The notes under the pieces were generated by a model that searched no databases, was not told where the DNA came from, and worked only from the letters and a program-made list of their open reading frames with translations. The translations under genes were made by a program, and so were the position numbers. DNA of 8,403 bases from Gemmatimonas phototrophica (lineage in GTDB: Bacteria > Gemmatimonadota > Gemmatimonadetes > Gemmatimonadales > Gemmatimonadaceae). The stretch lies in NCBI GenBank assembly GCA_945870175.1, contig CAMBRJ010000099.1, forward strand, positions 1 to 8,403, in the 5' to 3' direction. Below, piece by piece: positions 1 to 6,406 of this stretch (position 1 is the first letter of the stretch; each line of letters opens with the position of its first letter).

Positions 1-486
1 GAGCAGGCGCGCGTGTTCCGCATGATTCCCGGCTTGGCCGAAGCGGAGTTCCTGCGCTTCGGGTCCATTCACCGCAACTCGTACGTCAACGCGCCGGCCG
101 CGCTGTCGTCGCACTTGTCGCTGCACGACGCGCCGCAGTTGATGTTCGCTGGCCAGATCACCGGCGTTGAGGGCTACACCGAGAGCAGTGCTACCGGCCT
201 GCTGGCCGGCATCAATCTCGCGCGACAGATCTCCGGCGACGCACCGGTGGTACCGCCACCGGCGACGATGATGGGCGCCCTGTATCGCTACATGCGCGAG
301 GCTGATCCAAAGCACTTTCAGCCCATGAACGCCAACTTCGGATTGCTCGACGATCTCGAAGGCGTCGCGCCGAAAGTGCTGAAGGACAAGGCGAAAAAAC
401 GCGAGCTGTTCGCCGAGCGCGCGCTCACGGCGATGGCCGCATGGCGTGATGCGTCGGGCATCATTCCAACGGCCATCCACGGGTGA
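1..486 (+). CDS. trmFO: TrmFO, folate/FAD-dependent tRNA (uracil-54-C5) methyltransferase, C-terminal part
   Basis: The reading frame is open from the window's first base to TGA at 484-486, giving 161 sense codons of the C-terminal part; the start lies upstream of the window. TrmFO (formerly Gid) makes 5-methyluridine at position 54 of the tRNA T-loop, using 5,10-methylenetetrahydrofolate and FADH2 instead of S-adenosylmethionine. The visible part has the family's signature stretches: VFRMIPGL near the left edge, FLRFGSIHRNSYVNAP, FAGQITGVEGYTES (FAD-binding region), GLLAGINLAR, and FQPMNANFGLL near the C-terminus. It resembles MnmG/GidA distantly, but the HRN-Y-N-P and QPMN-NFGLL stretches are typical of TrmFO. 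It is followed after 7 bp by xerC, as in the topA-trmFO-xerC clusters of Firmicutes. The identification is firm. Confidence 0.95.
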   Translation, partial: EQARVFRMIPGLAEAEFLRFGSIHRNSYVNAPAALSSHLSLHDAPQLMFAGQITGVEGYTESSATGLLAGINLARQISGDAPVVPPPATMMGALYRYMREADPKHFQPMNANFGLLDDLEGVAPKVLKDKAKKRELFAERALTAMAAWRDASGIIPTAIHG

Positions 487-493
487 TGCCCGC

Positions 494-1483
494 ATGAGCG
501 ACGAGGCCGCACTCCCCCACGCGGATGTGCCCGACACGGACGTGTCCGAAACGGCACTCCCCGCCGAGATCGACGAGTTTCTCGTCCATCTCGCAAAGGA
601 GCGCGATCTCTCGCCCAATACGATCTCGGCGTACCGGCGTGACCTGCGCGAGTTCTCCACCTGGCTGGCCAGCACGCATGGCATCGACGGGTGGCAGTGG
701 AACGCACTCGGACGCACCGACATCCGCGGCTTCATGGCGCACTGCACGCGGCGGGGACTCGCGAAGCGCTCGGTGGCGCGTCAGCTGTCGGCCGTGCGCA
801 GCTTCTATCGCTGGATGCACCGCGATGAACGCGTAGACGTGAATCCGGCGCGCGCCGTGAAATCGCCGCGGCTGCCGCGCACATTGCCCGCCTATCTCGA
901 CAAGCGGCAAGCCGAGACGCTACTTGAACACGCCGCCACCCGCGCCCAGAGTCTCGAGTTCACCGACGTCCGCAACCTCGCGATGCTCGAACTCTTCTAC
1001 TCGAGCGGACTCCGCCTCTCCGAACTGCGCGGCATCGATCTCGCTGATCTCGATCTCGTCGCACAACAGGTGAAAGTGCGCGGTAAGGGCCGCAAGGAAC
1101 GCATCGTGCCGCTCGGCGATCACGCCCAGCGCGCCCTGCGCAACTATCTCGTCAAGCGCGACGCCCTGCTCGCGAAGCTCAAAGACAGCGCCAAGAAGCC
1201 CGCGCGCGGTGCCGTATTTCTGAGTGAACGCGGCGGACGCATGAGCCCGCGCGCGATTCAGCACGCCGTCGTGCAGCTGCTGTCGGCCGTGGACGAAGGA
1301 GCAGGACTCAGCACGCACTCGCTGCGTCATTCCTTCGCGACGCACATGGTGGATGGCGGTGCCGACCTCCGCGCCGTGCAGGAACTGCTTGGTCACGCCA
1401 GCATCAGCACCACGCAGATCTACACGCACACCAGCGTCGAGCGCCTCAAAAAGGTCTATAGGCAGGCGCACCCGCGCGCCTGA
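494..1483 (+). CDS. xerC: Tyrosine recombinase XerC/XerD-type
   Basis: Site-specific tyrosine recombinase of about 329 aa that resolves chromosome dimers at dif, normally with a second Xer partner and FtsK. The N-terminal SAM-like core-binding domain covers roughly residues 24-115 (IDEFLVHLAKERDLSPNTI onward), and the catalytic domain runs from about 130 to the end. All catalytic residues are visible: R174 (SSGLRLSEL), K198 (VRGKGRKER), H275 and R278 (HSLRHSFATH), H301 (LLGHASIST) and nucleophile Y310 (QIYTH). I start it at ATG 494, 7 bp after trmFO. An in-frame GTG at 446 would add 16 residues but overlap trmFO by 41 bp. GGGTGA at 481-486 could serve as a weak ribosome site. The first ~22 residues are acidic and extra compared with usual ~300-aa Xer proteins. 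The name xerC rests mainly on the trmFO linkage; XerD cannot be excluded from motifs alone. Confidence 0.9.
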   Translation: MSDEAALPHADVPDTDVSETALPAEIDEFLVHLAKERDLSPNTISAYRRDLREFSTWLASTHGIDGWQWNALGRTDIRGFMAHCTRRGLAKRSVARQLSAVRSFYRWMHRDERVDVNPARAVKSPRLPRTLPAYLDKRQAETLLEHAATRAQSLEFTDVRNLAMLELFYSSGLRLSELRGIDLADLDLVAQQVKVRGKGRKERIVPLGDHAQRALRNYLVKRDALLAKLKDSAKKPARGAVFLSERGGRMSPRAIQHAVVQLLSAVDEGAGLSTHSLRHSFATHMVDGGADLRAVQELLGHASISTTQIYTHTSVERLKKVYRQAHPRA

Positions 1484-1563
1484 GTTTTGTGTGTGGTTGT
1501 GGTGGTGTGCTTGCGGCTTTGGTCGTGGTGCGTGCGGTGGCCGTTTGGGCGCGCACGCCGCGT

Positions 1564-1670
1564 CGCCCCGTGGGGAACTCCCCGTCGGCTTTTCTGCGGG
1601 GTGCACCGGGGGAGTGCCTCGAAAGCCCGTGCGGCCCTCGCAGAGAGCCGCCGTGGAGCCCCACGGGGCG
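1564..1670. ncRNA. Candidate structured RNA or large dyad element (three-way junction)
   Basis: A perfect 12-bp inverted repeat (CGCCCCGTGGGG at 1564-1575, CCCCACGGGGCG at 1659-1670) encloses two further hairpins. One is ACTCCCC 1577-1583 with GGGGAGT 1609-1615. The other is GCGGC 1631-1635 with GCCGC 1647-1651, extended by CTC/GAG. Together they can form a three-way junction. The loop segment GGCTTT (1587-1592) is also complementary to AAAGCC (1622-1627), which would make a pseudoknot. An alternative pairing of AGCCGC 1646-1651 with GCGGCT 1672-1677 around CGTGG/CCACG would compete with it. No known RNA family is recognised. Strand is undecided because the fold is nearly symmetric. GC-rich DNA yields such repeats by chance, so support is modest. 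Confidence 0.25.
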
Positions 1671-1808
1671 AGCGGCTACACGCAGATGGCCGGAAATCAC
1701 GCCCGCGTCGTTTGCAGTCAGACCCGCCCCCCAGAGGGGCTCCGGCGCGCGGTTACGAGGGTGAGTAAGCGCGGGGCACCACGTGCATCCGCAAAGCCCG
1801 ACAGCAAT

Positions 1809-1823
1809 CACCGCGACGCGGTG
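1809..1823. repeat. 7-bp inverted repeat, 1-nt spacer
   Basis: CACCGCG-A-CGCGGTG is a perfect dyad about 100 bp downstream of the dehydratase stop as read on the minus strand. It is not followed by a T-run on either strand, so it is not a typical intrinsic terminator. It may be a binding site or simply chance in GC-rich DNA. Confidence 0.3.
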
Positions 1824-1919
1824 CGCGCGCCACGAGCTCCCCGAAGGCACGCCGCCGCGGAAGTCCGAGCCCAGTGCTCCCCCCGCCGACCATCACCTAT
1901 CCAGAAGCACACCACCAAC

Positions 1920-2897
1920 TCAAACCGGTGTGCCACCAGACAACACCGTAACAGCGCGAGACGCGTCGAGATTGCCTCCGCACAGGACGATGCCGACCGT
2001 GCGCCCGGCCAACCTCGGTGCCAACAGGTGCAACCCCGCCAGCCCCGTCGCCCCCGCCCCCTCGGCCAGATTATGCGTGATCCGCCACAAGTCGCGCACG
2101 CCCTGCGCGATCGCCACCTCGCTCACCAGCACGAATTCCTCGAGCCCTTCGCGCAGCGCCGAAAAGGTAAGATCATAGGTCGAGCCCGTGGCGATTCCTT
2201 CGGCGAAGGTGTGCACCGGTGCGCCCGCGCGCGGCACGCCGTCGTGCCACGCATCATGCTGCGCCGAGGCCCCGACGCTCTGCACCGCGTACACCTTGAG
2301 CGCGGGCTTCAGCACATCGCGCACGACTGCCGCGCCGACGGCCTGTGAACCACCGCCCAGCGCGATGATGATCGCGTCGATCTCCGGTGCCTGTTCCAAA
2401 AACTCCGCCGTCATCGTCGCCGCTCCCGAGATCACCTGGTGGTGATTCGTGGAGTGCACCAACGTCTTGCCATCGCGATCGGCCAGCGCACGACACGCCG
2501 CGATGGTGTCGTCATACCGATCCCCGACCTCGATGAGCGTGGCGCCCAGTCCACGAATCGCCGCGCTTTTCTCCGGGTTATTCCCGCGGGGCACGCAGAT
2601 CGTGACCGACACGCCGCGCTGAGCGCCCGACCAGGCGAGCCCGAGTCCGTGGTTGCCGGTCGAGGCGGCAATCACACCACGGGCCGCCTCATCGTCGGTG
2701 AGCGCCATGATCGACGACGTCCCGTTGCGCACCTTGAAGCTGCCCGTGGGCAGATGGTTCTCGTGCTTCACCAGCACGCGGATGCCGTGGCCGACGAGCT
2801 CGTCCAATGGGAGATAGTGGCGGACCGGGGACGGGTCCAGGTACGGGCGCAGCCGAGTGCGGGCGGCCAGTACGTCGTCGTAGGTGATAGGGTACAT
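1920..2897 (-). CDS. Threonine/serine dehydratase-like PLP enzyme (fold type II)
   Basis: A 325-aa PLP-dependent enzyme of the tryptophan-synthase-beta fold, likely an ammonia-lyase converting a hydroxy amino acid (threonine, serine or similar) to a 2-oxoacid. Visible motifs: the PLP lysine K55 in PTGSFKVRNG; the substrate-carboxylate loop ASTGNHG (78-84); a glycine-rich phosphate loop GGGSQ (181-185), where catabolic threonine dehydratases usually have GGGGL; LAEGAGATGLAGL (278-290); and CGGN (307-310) for the pyridine nitrogen. The length matches catabolic single-domain enzymes; the C-terminal ACT-type regulatory domain of IlvA is absent. Serine racemase, hydroxyaspartate ammonia-lyase and EutB-like hydroxyectoine dehydratase are alternatives; I recall GGGS-type loops in some of these relatives, but that is unverified. 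The ATG at 2897 is preceded directly by GAGGA, too close for an ideal ribosome site. It is the only minus-strand gene and sits between xerC and hslV. Confidence 0.85.
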   Translation of the reverse strand: MYPITYDDVLAARTRLRPYLDPSPVRHYLPLDELVGHGIRVLVKHENHLPTGSFKVRNGTSSIMALTDDEAARGVIAASTGNHGLGLAWSGAQRGVSVTICVPRGNNPEKSAAIRGLGATLIEVGDRYDDTIAACRALADRDGKTLVHSTNHHQVISGAATMTAEFLEQAPEIDAIIIALGGGSQAVGAAVVRDVLKPALKVYAVQSVGASAQHDAWHDGVPRAGAPVHTFAEGIATGSTYDLTFSALREGLEEFVLVSEVAIAQGVRDLWRITHNLAEGAGATGLAGLHLLAPRLAGRTVGIVLCGGNLDASRAVTVLSGGTPV

Positions 2898-2898
2898 T
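2893..2898 (+). promoter_or_regulatory. Possible -10 element of hslV (leaderless-type)
   Basis: TACATT lies 8 nt before the hslV ATG (2907) and overlaps the divergent dehydratase start codon. It matches the TATAAT consensus at 4 of 6 positions and would place transcription start at or next to the ATG, giving a nearly leaderless mRNA. No good -35 is seen upstream. The support is the spacing and the lack of a Shine-Dalgarno site for hslV; otherwise it is speculative. Confidence 0.2.
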
Positions 2899-2906
2899 CC
2901 TCAAAT

Positions 2907-3452
2907 ATGCCTCTTCCAATCATCCGAGCTACCACCATTCTCGCGGTACGTCGCGACGGACGCGTGGCCATTGGCGGCGACGGGCAGGTGTCTGTGGGCG
3001 ACACCATCGCGAAGTCGCAGGCGGTGAAGGTCCGCCCCCTCAAGGGCGGCCGCGTGATCGCCGGCTTCGCCGGCTCCGTGGCCGATGCGATCACCCTCTT
3101 CGAGAAGTTCGAGGAAAAGCTCGATCGCTTTCCGGGCAACCTGCCGAAAGCGGCGGTGGAACTGGCCAAAGAGTGGCGCAGCGATCGCGTGCTCCGTCGG
3201 CTCGAAGCCATGCTGATTGTCACCGACGTCGATCACGGCTTCATGCTGAGCGGCAACGGGGAACTCATCGAGCCCGACGACGGCATTCTCGCCATCGGTT
3301 CCGGCGGTGCTTACGCGCAGGCCGCCGCCCGCGCCCTCGTGCGCGAGACGACCCTCTCGCCTGCCGAGATCGTGAAGAAGGCCCTCACGATCGCCGGCGA
3401 GATTTGCATCTACACGAACACCAACATCACCGTGCTCGAGCCGACCGCTTAA
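2907..3452 (+). CDS. hslV: HslV, ATP-dependent protease peptidase subunit
   Basis: A 181-aa threonine peptidase that forms the double-hexamer core of the HslUV (ClpQY) protease in the cytoplasm; HslU unfolds substrates and feeds them in. The sequence reads MPLPIIRA then TTILAV, so an 8-residue propeptide precedes the catalytic T9, longer than the single Met removed in E. coli. Residues equivalent to E. coli D17, K33 and S125 are D25 (GGDGQ), K41 and S132 (GSGGAYAQAAARA). IAGEICIYTN (162-171) is the family's C-terminal signature. The frame is open far upstream, but those codons overlap the dehydratase antisense; ATG 2907 gives the correct family start. No clear ribosome site precedes it. hslU follows after 76 bp. 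The identification is firm. Confidence 0.96.
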   Translation: MPLPIIRATTILAVRRDGRVAIGGDGQVSVGDTIAKSQAVKVRPLKGGRVIAGFAGSVADAITLFEKFEEKLDRFPGNLPKAAVELAKEWRSDRVLRRLEAMLIVTDVDHGFMLSGNGELIEPDDGILAIGSGGAYAQAAARALVRETTLSPAEIVKKALTIAGEICIYTNTNITVLEPTA

Positions 3453-3459
3453 GCGGTCG
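3442..3459. repeat. 18-bp perfect palindrome over the hslV stop codon
   Basis: CGACCGCTTAAGCGGTCG is self-complementary over all 18 bases and contains the hslV TAA at its centre. In RNA it could form a hairpin at the 3' end of hslV, or at DNA level a protein site. No T-run follows, so it is unlikely to be a full terminator. It could tune the HslV:HslU ratio. Confidence 0.45.
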
Positions 3460-3476
3460 CGCCCGCAGGCGGACAA

Positions 3477-3491
3477 CTCGGCGACGCCGAG
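3477..3491. repeat. 7-bp inverted repeat between hslV and hslU
   Basis: CTCGGCG-A-CGCCGAG is a perfect dyad about 38 bp before the hslU ATG. It is the second dyad in the same 76-bp intercistronic gap (CCGC/GCGG at 3463-3472 is a smaller third). No T-tract follows. It may be an mRNA processing or stability element, or chance. Confidence 0.35.
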
Positions 3492-3528
3492 AGATCCCCG
3501 AAAGCCAGATGGATCGTTAGCCTTCGGC

Positions 3529-4923
3529 ATGCCCTCTCCCCGTACTCAACAGGCCATCGCGCGGCTCGCCGACCTTACGCCGCGGCAGATCGTGGCGGAG
3601 TTGGATCGCTACATCGTCGGCCAGGCCGACGCCAAGAAGTCGGTGGCGATCGCGCTGCGCAATCGTTGGCGCCGACAGCGGGCCCCGGAAGCAATCCGAG
3701 AGGAAATCTCGCCGAATAACATCATCCTCATCGGCCCGACGGGCGTGGGGAAAACCGAGATCGCGCGGCGTCTGGCCAAGTTGTCCGGGGCGCCGTTCGC
3801 CAAAGTGGAGGCCTCAAAGTTCACCGAGGTCGGTTATGTCGGGCGTGATGTGGAGTCCATGGTGCGCGATCTCATCGAGAACGCCATCGACATGGTGCGT
3901 ACCGAGCGCGAGTCGGAGGTCGAAGACCTCGCCAGTGAAAAAGTCGACGAGCGACTGCTCGACCTGTTGCTGCCCGTGCCACCGCTCGCGACGGGTGACG
4001 CCCCGGAAGTGAAGGCCGAGCACGACGCGGCGCTGGAACGCCATAAGCGCACGCGCGACAAGCTGCGCCTGTTGCTGCTGGACGGTCAGCTCGACGGCCG
4101 TGAAGTCGAGCTCGAGGTCACGCAGTCAGGACCCGGCATGCCCGGCATGGCCACCCCCGGCGGCAACGAAGGGATGGAAAGTGTGGCGGAGTGGTTTCGC
4201 GACATGATGCCGAAAAAGAAGAAACGCCGCACGGTAAAGGTGAGCGAGGCGCGTCGCATTCTGCTCGATGAAGAGCTCGAGAAGCTGATCGACCTCGACG
4301 ACATCACGGATGATGCGCTTGAACGCACCGAGGCGATGGGCATCATCTTCCTCGATGAAATCGACAAGATCGCCGGCGAGCGAGGGCAGGGCGGTGGTCC
4401 GGATGTGTCACGCGAAGGCGTGCAACGCGATCTGCTGCCCATCGTGGAAGGGTCGAACGTGCAAACGAAGTACGGGATGGTGAAAACCGATCACATCCTG
4501 TTCATCGCCGCCGGCGCGTTCCACGTGTCGAAGCCCAGCGATCTGATCCCCGAGTTGCAGGGTCGCTTCCCCATTCGCGTGGAGCTCAAGCCACTCACCG
4601 AACAGGACTTCGTGCGCATCATGACGGAGCCCGAGAACGCGCTCACCAAGCAGTACGCCGCCCTGGTCGAAGCCGAAGGCGCATCGCTGGAGTTCAAGGC
4701 CGACGGCATCGCCGAACTGGCGCGCGTGGCGACGCGGGTGAACGAGCGCATGGAGAACATCGGCGCGCGTCGGTTGCACACCGTGATGACGACCCTTCTG
4801 GAAGACGTGCTATTCGAGTTGCCGGACCGCGGGAAGGATGCGGTGATCGTGGACGCCGAAATGGTGCGGGACCGGCTGAAGTCGATCAGCGAGGACGAGG
4901 ACCTCCGGAAGTACATCCTCTAG
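3529..4923 (+). CDS. hslU: HslU, ATP-dependent protease ATPase subunit
   Basis: A 464-aa AAA+ unfoldase that caps HslV. In order: the N-terminal segment with TPRQIVAELDRYIVGQ (17-32); Walker A GPTGVGKT (69-76); pore loop GYVGRD (102-107); the intermediate (I) domain, roughly 115-255, with a Gly/Met/Pro-rich stretch and a basic KKKKRR run near 229-234; Walker B IIFLDEID (272-279); arginine finger R346 in LQGRFPIR; sensor-2 ENIGARRLHT (409-418); and the C-terminal tail DLRKYIL, whose last residues dock into HslV. Length is slightly above the 443 aa of E. coli, mostly from the N-terminus and I domain. ATG 3529 has no obvious Shine-Dalgarno site; translation may depend on hslV upstream. The identification is firm. 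Confidence 0.97.
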   Translation: MPSPRTQQAIARLADLTPRQIVAELDRYIVGQADAKKSVAIALRNRWRRQRAPEAIREEISPNNIILIGPTGVGKTEIARRLAKLSGAPFAKVEASKFTEVGYVGRDVESMVRDLIENAIDMVRTERESEVEDLASEKVDERLLDLLLPVPPLATGDAPEVKAEHDAALERHKRTRDKLRLLLLDGQLDGREVELEVTQSGPGMPGMATPGGNEGMESVAEWFRDMMPKKKKRRTVKVSEARRILLDEELEKLIDLDDITDDALERTEAMGIIFLDEIDKIAGERGQGGGPDVSREGVQRDLLPIVEGSNVQTKYGMVKTDHILFIAAGAFHVSKPSDLIPELQGRFPIRVELKPLTEQDFVRIMTEPENALTKQYAALVEAEGASLEFKADGIAELARVATRVNERMENIGARRLHTVMTTLLEDVLFELPDRGKDAVIVDAEMVRDRLKSISEDEDLRKYIL

Positions 4924-4951
4924 CCCGACGGCGGCTTGTGCGGCTGAAGGC

Positions 4952-4980
4952 TTGGTCCCGCCGCGTCGCTTCCATAGGTT
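4952..4980 (+). promoter_or_regulatory. Weak candidate promoter before argF
   Basis: TTGGTC (4952-4957) and TAGGTT (4975-4980) are 17 bp apart in the 64-bp gap between hslU and argF. Each matches the sigma-70 consensus at only 3 of 6 positions. The start point would fall at or just before the argF ATG (4988). It could allow expression independent of hslVU, but read-through from hslU is equally possible. Confidence 0.2.
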
Positions 4981-4987
4981 TGGACGG

Positions 4988-5914
4988 ATGTCGCATCATC
5001 ATCCGCCGCATCGCGATTTCCTCAACATCGCCGACTTCTCCTCTGCGGAGACGTTCGCCCTGCTCGCTCTGGCCGAGCGTATGCGCACCGGCGCCTACGA
5101 CCGTAAGCCGTTGTTGGGCAAGGCGTTGGCCATGATCTTCATGAAGTCCTCCACGCGCACCCGCGTGTCCTTCGAGGTCGGGGTCACCCAGCTGGGTGGT
5201 ACCGCGCACTTTCTCTCGCCACGCGATGTCCAGCTCGGTCGTGGCGAGCCGATTGCCGATACGGCCCGGGTGCTCGACCGGTACGTGCACGGGATCATGA
5301 TCCGGACCTTCGCGCACGCTGACGCGGAAACGTTGGCCGAGTACGCCAAGGTGCCCATCATCAACGGCCTCACCGATCTGTCCCATCCCTGCCAGATCCT
5401 GGCCGATGTCCTCACCATCCAGCAGCATCTTGGTGACATCCGTGGGAAGACGGTCGCCTGGATCGGTGACGGCAACAACATGGCCAACACATGGATCGAG
5501 GCGGCCGCGCATCTGGGCTTCACGCTAAAGCTCGCCTGTCCTGACGGGTACGATCCCGATGACACCTTCCTGCGTGCCGGTATCGCCTCAGGCATGGTGC
5601 AGCTGCTGCGCGATCCGCGCGAAGCCGCCGCAGGTGCCGACGTCGTGACCACCGACGTGTGGGCGTCGATGGGGCAGGAAGAAGAACATGCCAAGCGGGC
5701 GTTGGCGTTTGCCCTCTATCAAGTGGACGCGTCACTCATGGCGTCGGCGGCACCACGCGCCATCTTTCTGCATTGCCTCCCGGCGCACCGCGGCGAAGAA
5801 GTGACAGCCGAGGTCCTCGACGGCCCGCAGAGCGTCGTCTGGGACGAAGCCGAGAATCGTCTGCACGTGCAGAAGGCGATCATGGCCGCGCTGATGGGGA
5901 ACGAAGCGCTCTAA
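4988..5914 (+). CDS. argF: Ornithine carbamoyltransferase
   Basis: A 308-aa enzyme that transfers the carbamoyl group from carbamoyl phosphate to L-ornithine, giving citrulline (arginine synthesis, cytoplasm; normally a trimer). The carbamoyl-phosphate loop is STRTRVSFE (55-63). HPCQ (133-136) and NNMANTW (163-169) follow. The ornithine loop is DVWASMGQE (223-231), and the catalytic cysteine motif is HCLPAHRGEE (262-271). SMG and HCLPAHRG favour ornithine over acetylornithine or aspartate as substrate. I start it at ATG 4988; an in-frame GTG at 4952 would add 12 basic residues. The N-terminus is His-rich (MSHHHPPHRD). No other arg gene is in the window. bcp follows 17 bp after the stop. The catabolic arcB form cannot be ruled out by sequence alone, but no arcA or arcC is nearby. 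Confidence 0.94.
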   Translation: MSHHHPPHRDFLNIADFSSAETFALLALAERMRTGAYDRKPLLGKALAMIFMKSSTRTRVSFEVGVTQLGGTAHFLSPRDVQLGRGEPIADTARVLDRYVHGIMIRTFAHADAETLAEYAKVPIINGLTDLSHPCQILADVLTIQQHLGDIRGKTVAWIGDGNNMANTWIEAAAHLGFTLKLACPDGYDPDDTFLRAGIASGMVQLLRDPREAAAGADVVTTDVWASMGQEEEHAKRALAFALYQVDASLMASAAPRAIFLHCLPAHRGEEVTAEVLDGPQSVVWDEAENRLHVQKAIMAALMGNEAL

Positions 5915-5931
5915 CCCGGACTTCACACACC

Positions 5932-6390
5932 ATGCCAATCGCTGAAGGAATACTCGCCCCCGATTTCACACTGCCGACCGACGCCGGCGACACGCTCACG
6001 CTGTCGTCGCTCCGTGGGCAGTGGGTTGTGCTCTTCGCCTATCCGAAAGACGACACCTCCGGCTGCACGGTGGAAGCGTGCGAGTTCCGTGACGCGCTCC
6101 CGCAGTTCGATGCCTCGAAGGCCGTGATTCTCGGCATCAGCCCCGACTCCGTGAAGTCGCACGTCAAGTTCAAGGCGAAGTTTGAACTGCCGTACCGGCT
6201 GCTGGCCGACGAAGAGAAGACCGTGTTGCAGGCGTACGACGTGTGGAAGGAGAAGTCCATGTACGGCAAGACGTACATGGGTGTGGAGCGCACCACCTTC
6301 CTGATCGACCCCGCGGGACAGATCGCCAGGGTGTTTGCCAAGGTGAAGCCCGCCGGTCACGCGGCCGAGGTCATGGCGGCGATCGCCTGA
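5932..6390 (+). CDS. bcp: Peroxiredoxin, BCP/PrxQ family
   Basis: A 152-aa thiol peroxidase that reduces hydrogen peroxide and organic hydroperoxides, usually recycled by thioredoxin. The fold begins with APDFTLP (9-15). The active-site stretch PKDDTSGCTVEACEFRD carries the peroxidatic C45 and a second cysteine C50, at the same spacing as the C45/C50 pair of E. coli Bcp, so this is the atypical two-Cys form. T42 and R120 (VERTTFLID) complete the active site. No signal peptide is visible, so it is cytoplasmic. ATG 5932 is 17 bp after the argF stop with no Shine-Dalgarno site. The frame is open upstream inside argF, but the family start is MPIAEGILAPDF. It probably shares a transcript with argF, and a strong hairpin lies 69 bp past its stop. 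Confidence 0.94.
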   Translation: MPIAEGILAPDFTLPTDAGDTLTLSSLRGQWVVLFAYPKDDTSGCTVEACEFRDALPQFDASKAVILGISPDSVKSHVKFKAKFELPYRLLADEEKTVLQAYDVWKEKSMYGKTYMGVERTTFLIDPAGQIARVFAKVKPAGHAAEVMAAIA

Positions 6391-6406
6391 GGTCTAACAG
6401 AATCAC

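Larger units (their letters stand above)
1484..1919. other. 436-bp intergenic region without a convincing gene
   Basis: This gap lies between the convergent xerC and dehydratase stop codons. Open frames exist on both strands, for example plus 1487-1768 and minus 1850-1446. Their translations are low-complexity Arg/Ala/Pro/Gly-rich text with no family motif, as expected from GC-rich noncoding DNA. The first 71 nt (1484-1554) contain no adenine, and the first 26 of these are only G and T. From 1564 onward there are several inverted repeats: 1564-1575 with 1659-1670, 1577-1583 with 1609-1615, 1631-1635 with 1647-1651, GCCCC 1726-1730 with GGGGC 1736-1740, and CACCGCG 1809-1815 with CGCGGTG 1817-1823. 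I found no tRNA T-loop, no RNase P, tmRNA or SRP core motif, and no T-tract terminator. Confidence 0.6.

Noticed and set aside
1690..1725. tRNA-Cys-like ACTGCAAA on the minus strand
   Set aside because: The flanking 5-nt segments do not pair as an anticodon stem and no T-loop (GTTCGAnnC) is nearby.
1446..1850. 134-aa minus-strand open frame in the xerC-dehydratase gap
   Set aside because: Overlaps the xerC 3' end; composition is Arg/Ala/Thr/Pro-rich low complexity, no recognised motif and no ribosome site noticed.
1848..1866. GCGGAAGTCCGAGCCC resembling the RNase P RNA core (GGAAAGTCCGGGC)
   Set aside because: Other universal RNase P segments (ACAGAAA, AGGGTGAAA-like) are absent, and the dehydratase gene follows within about 55 bp.
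1353..2348. 331-aa plus-strand open frame across xerC end, gap and dehydratase
   Set aside because: Runs through two real genes in the wrong frame or strand; the translation has no domain signature.
1484..2906. Mobile element carrying the dehydratase
   Set aside because: No transposase, terminal inverted repeats or target duplication seen; adjacency to a Xer gene is explained by the conserved trmFO-xerC linkage.
4988..5017. His-rich ArgF N-terminus as a metal-binding tail
   Set aside because: Only five His in ten residues at a flexible end; ornithine carbamoyltransferases vary here and nothing else supports metal binding.
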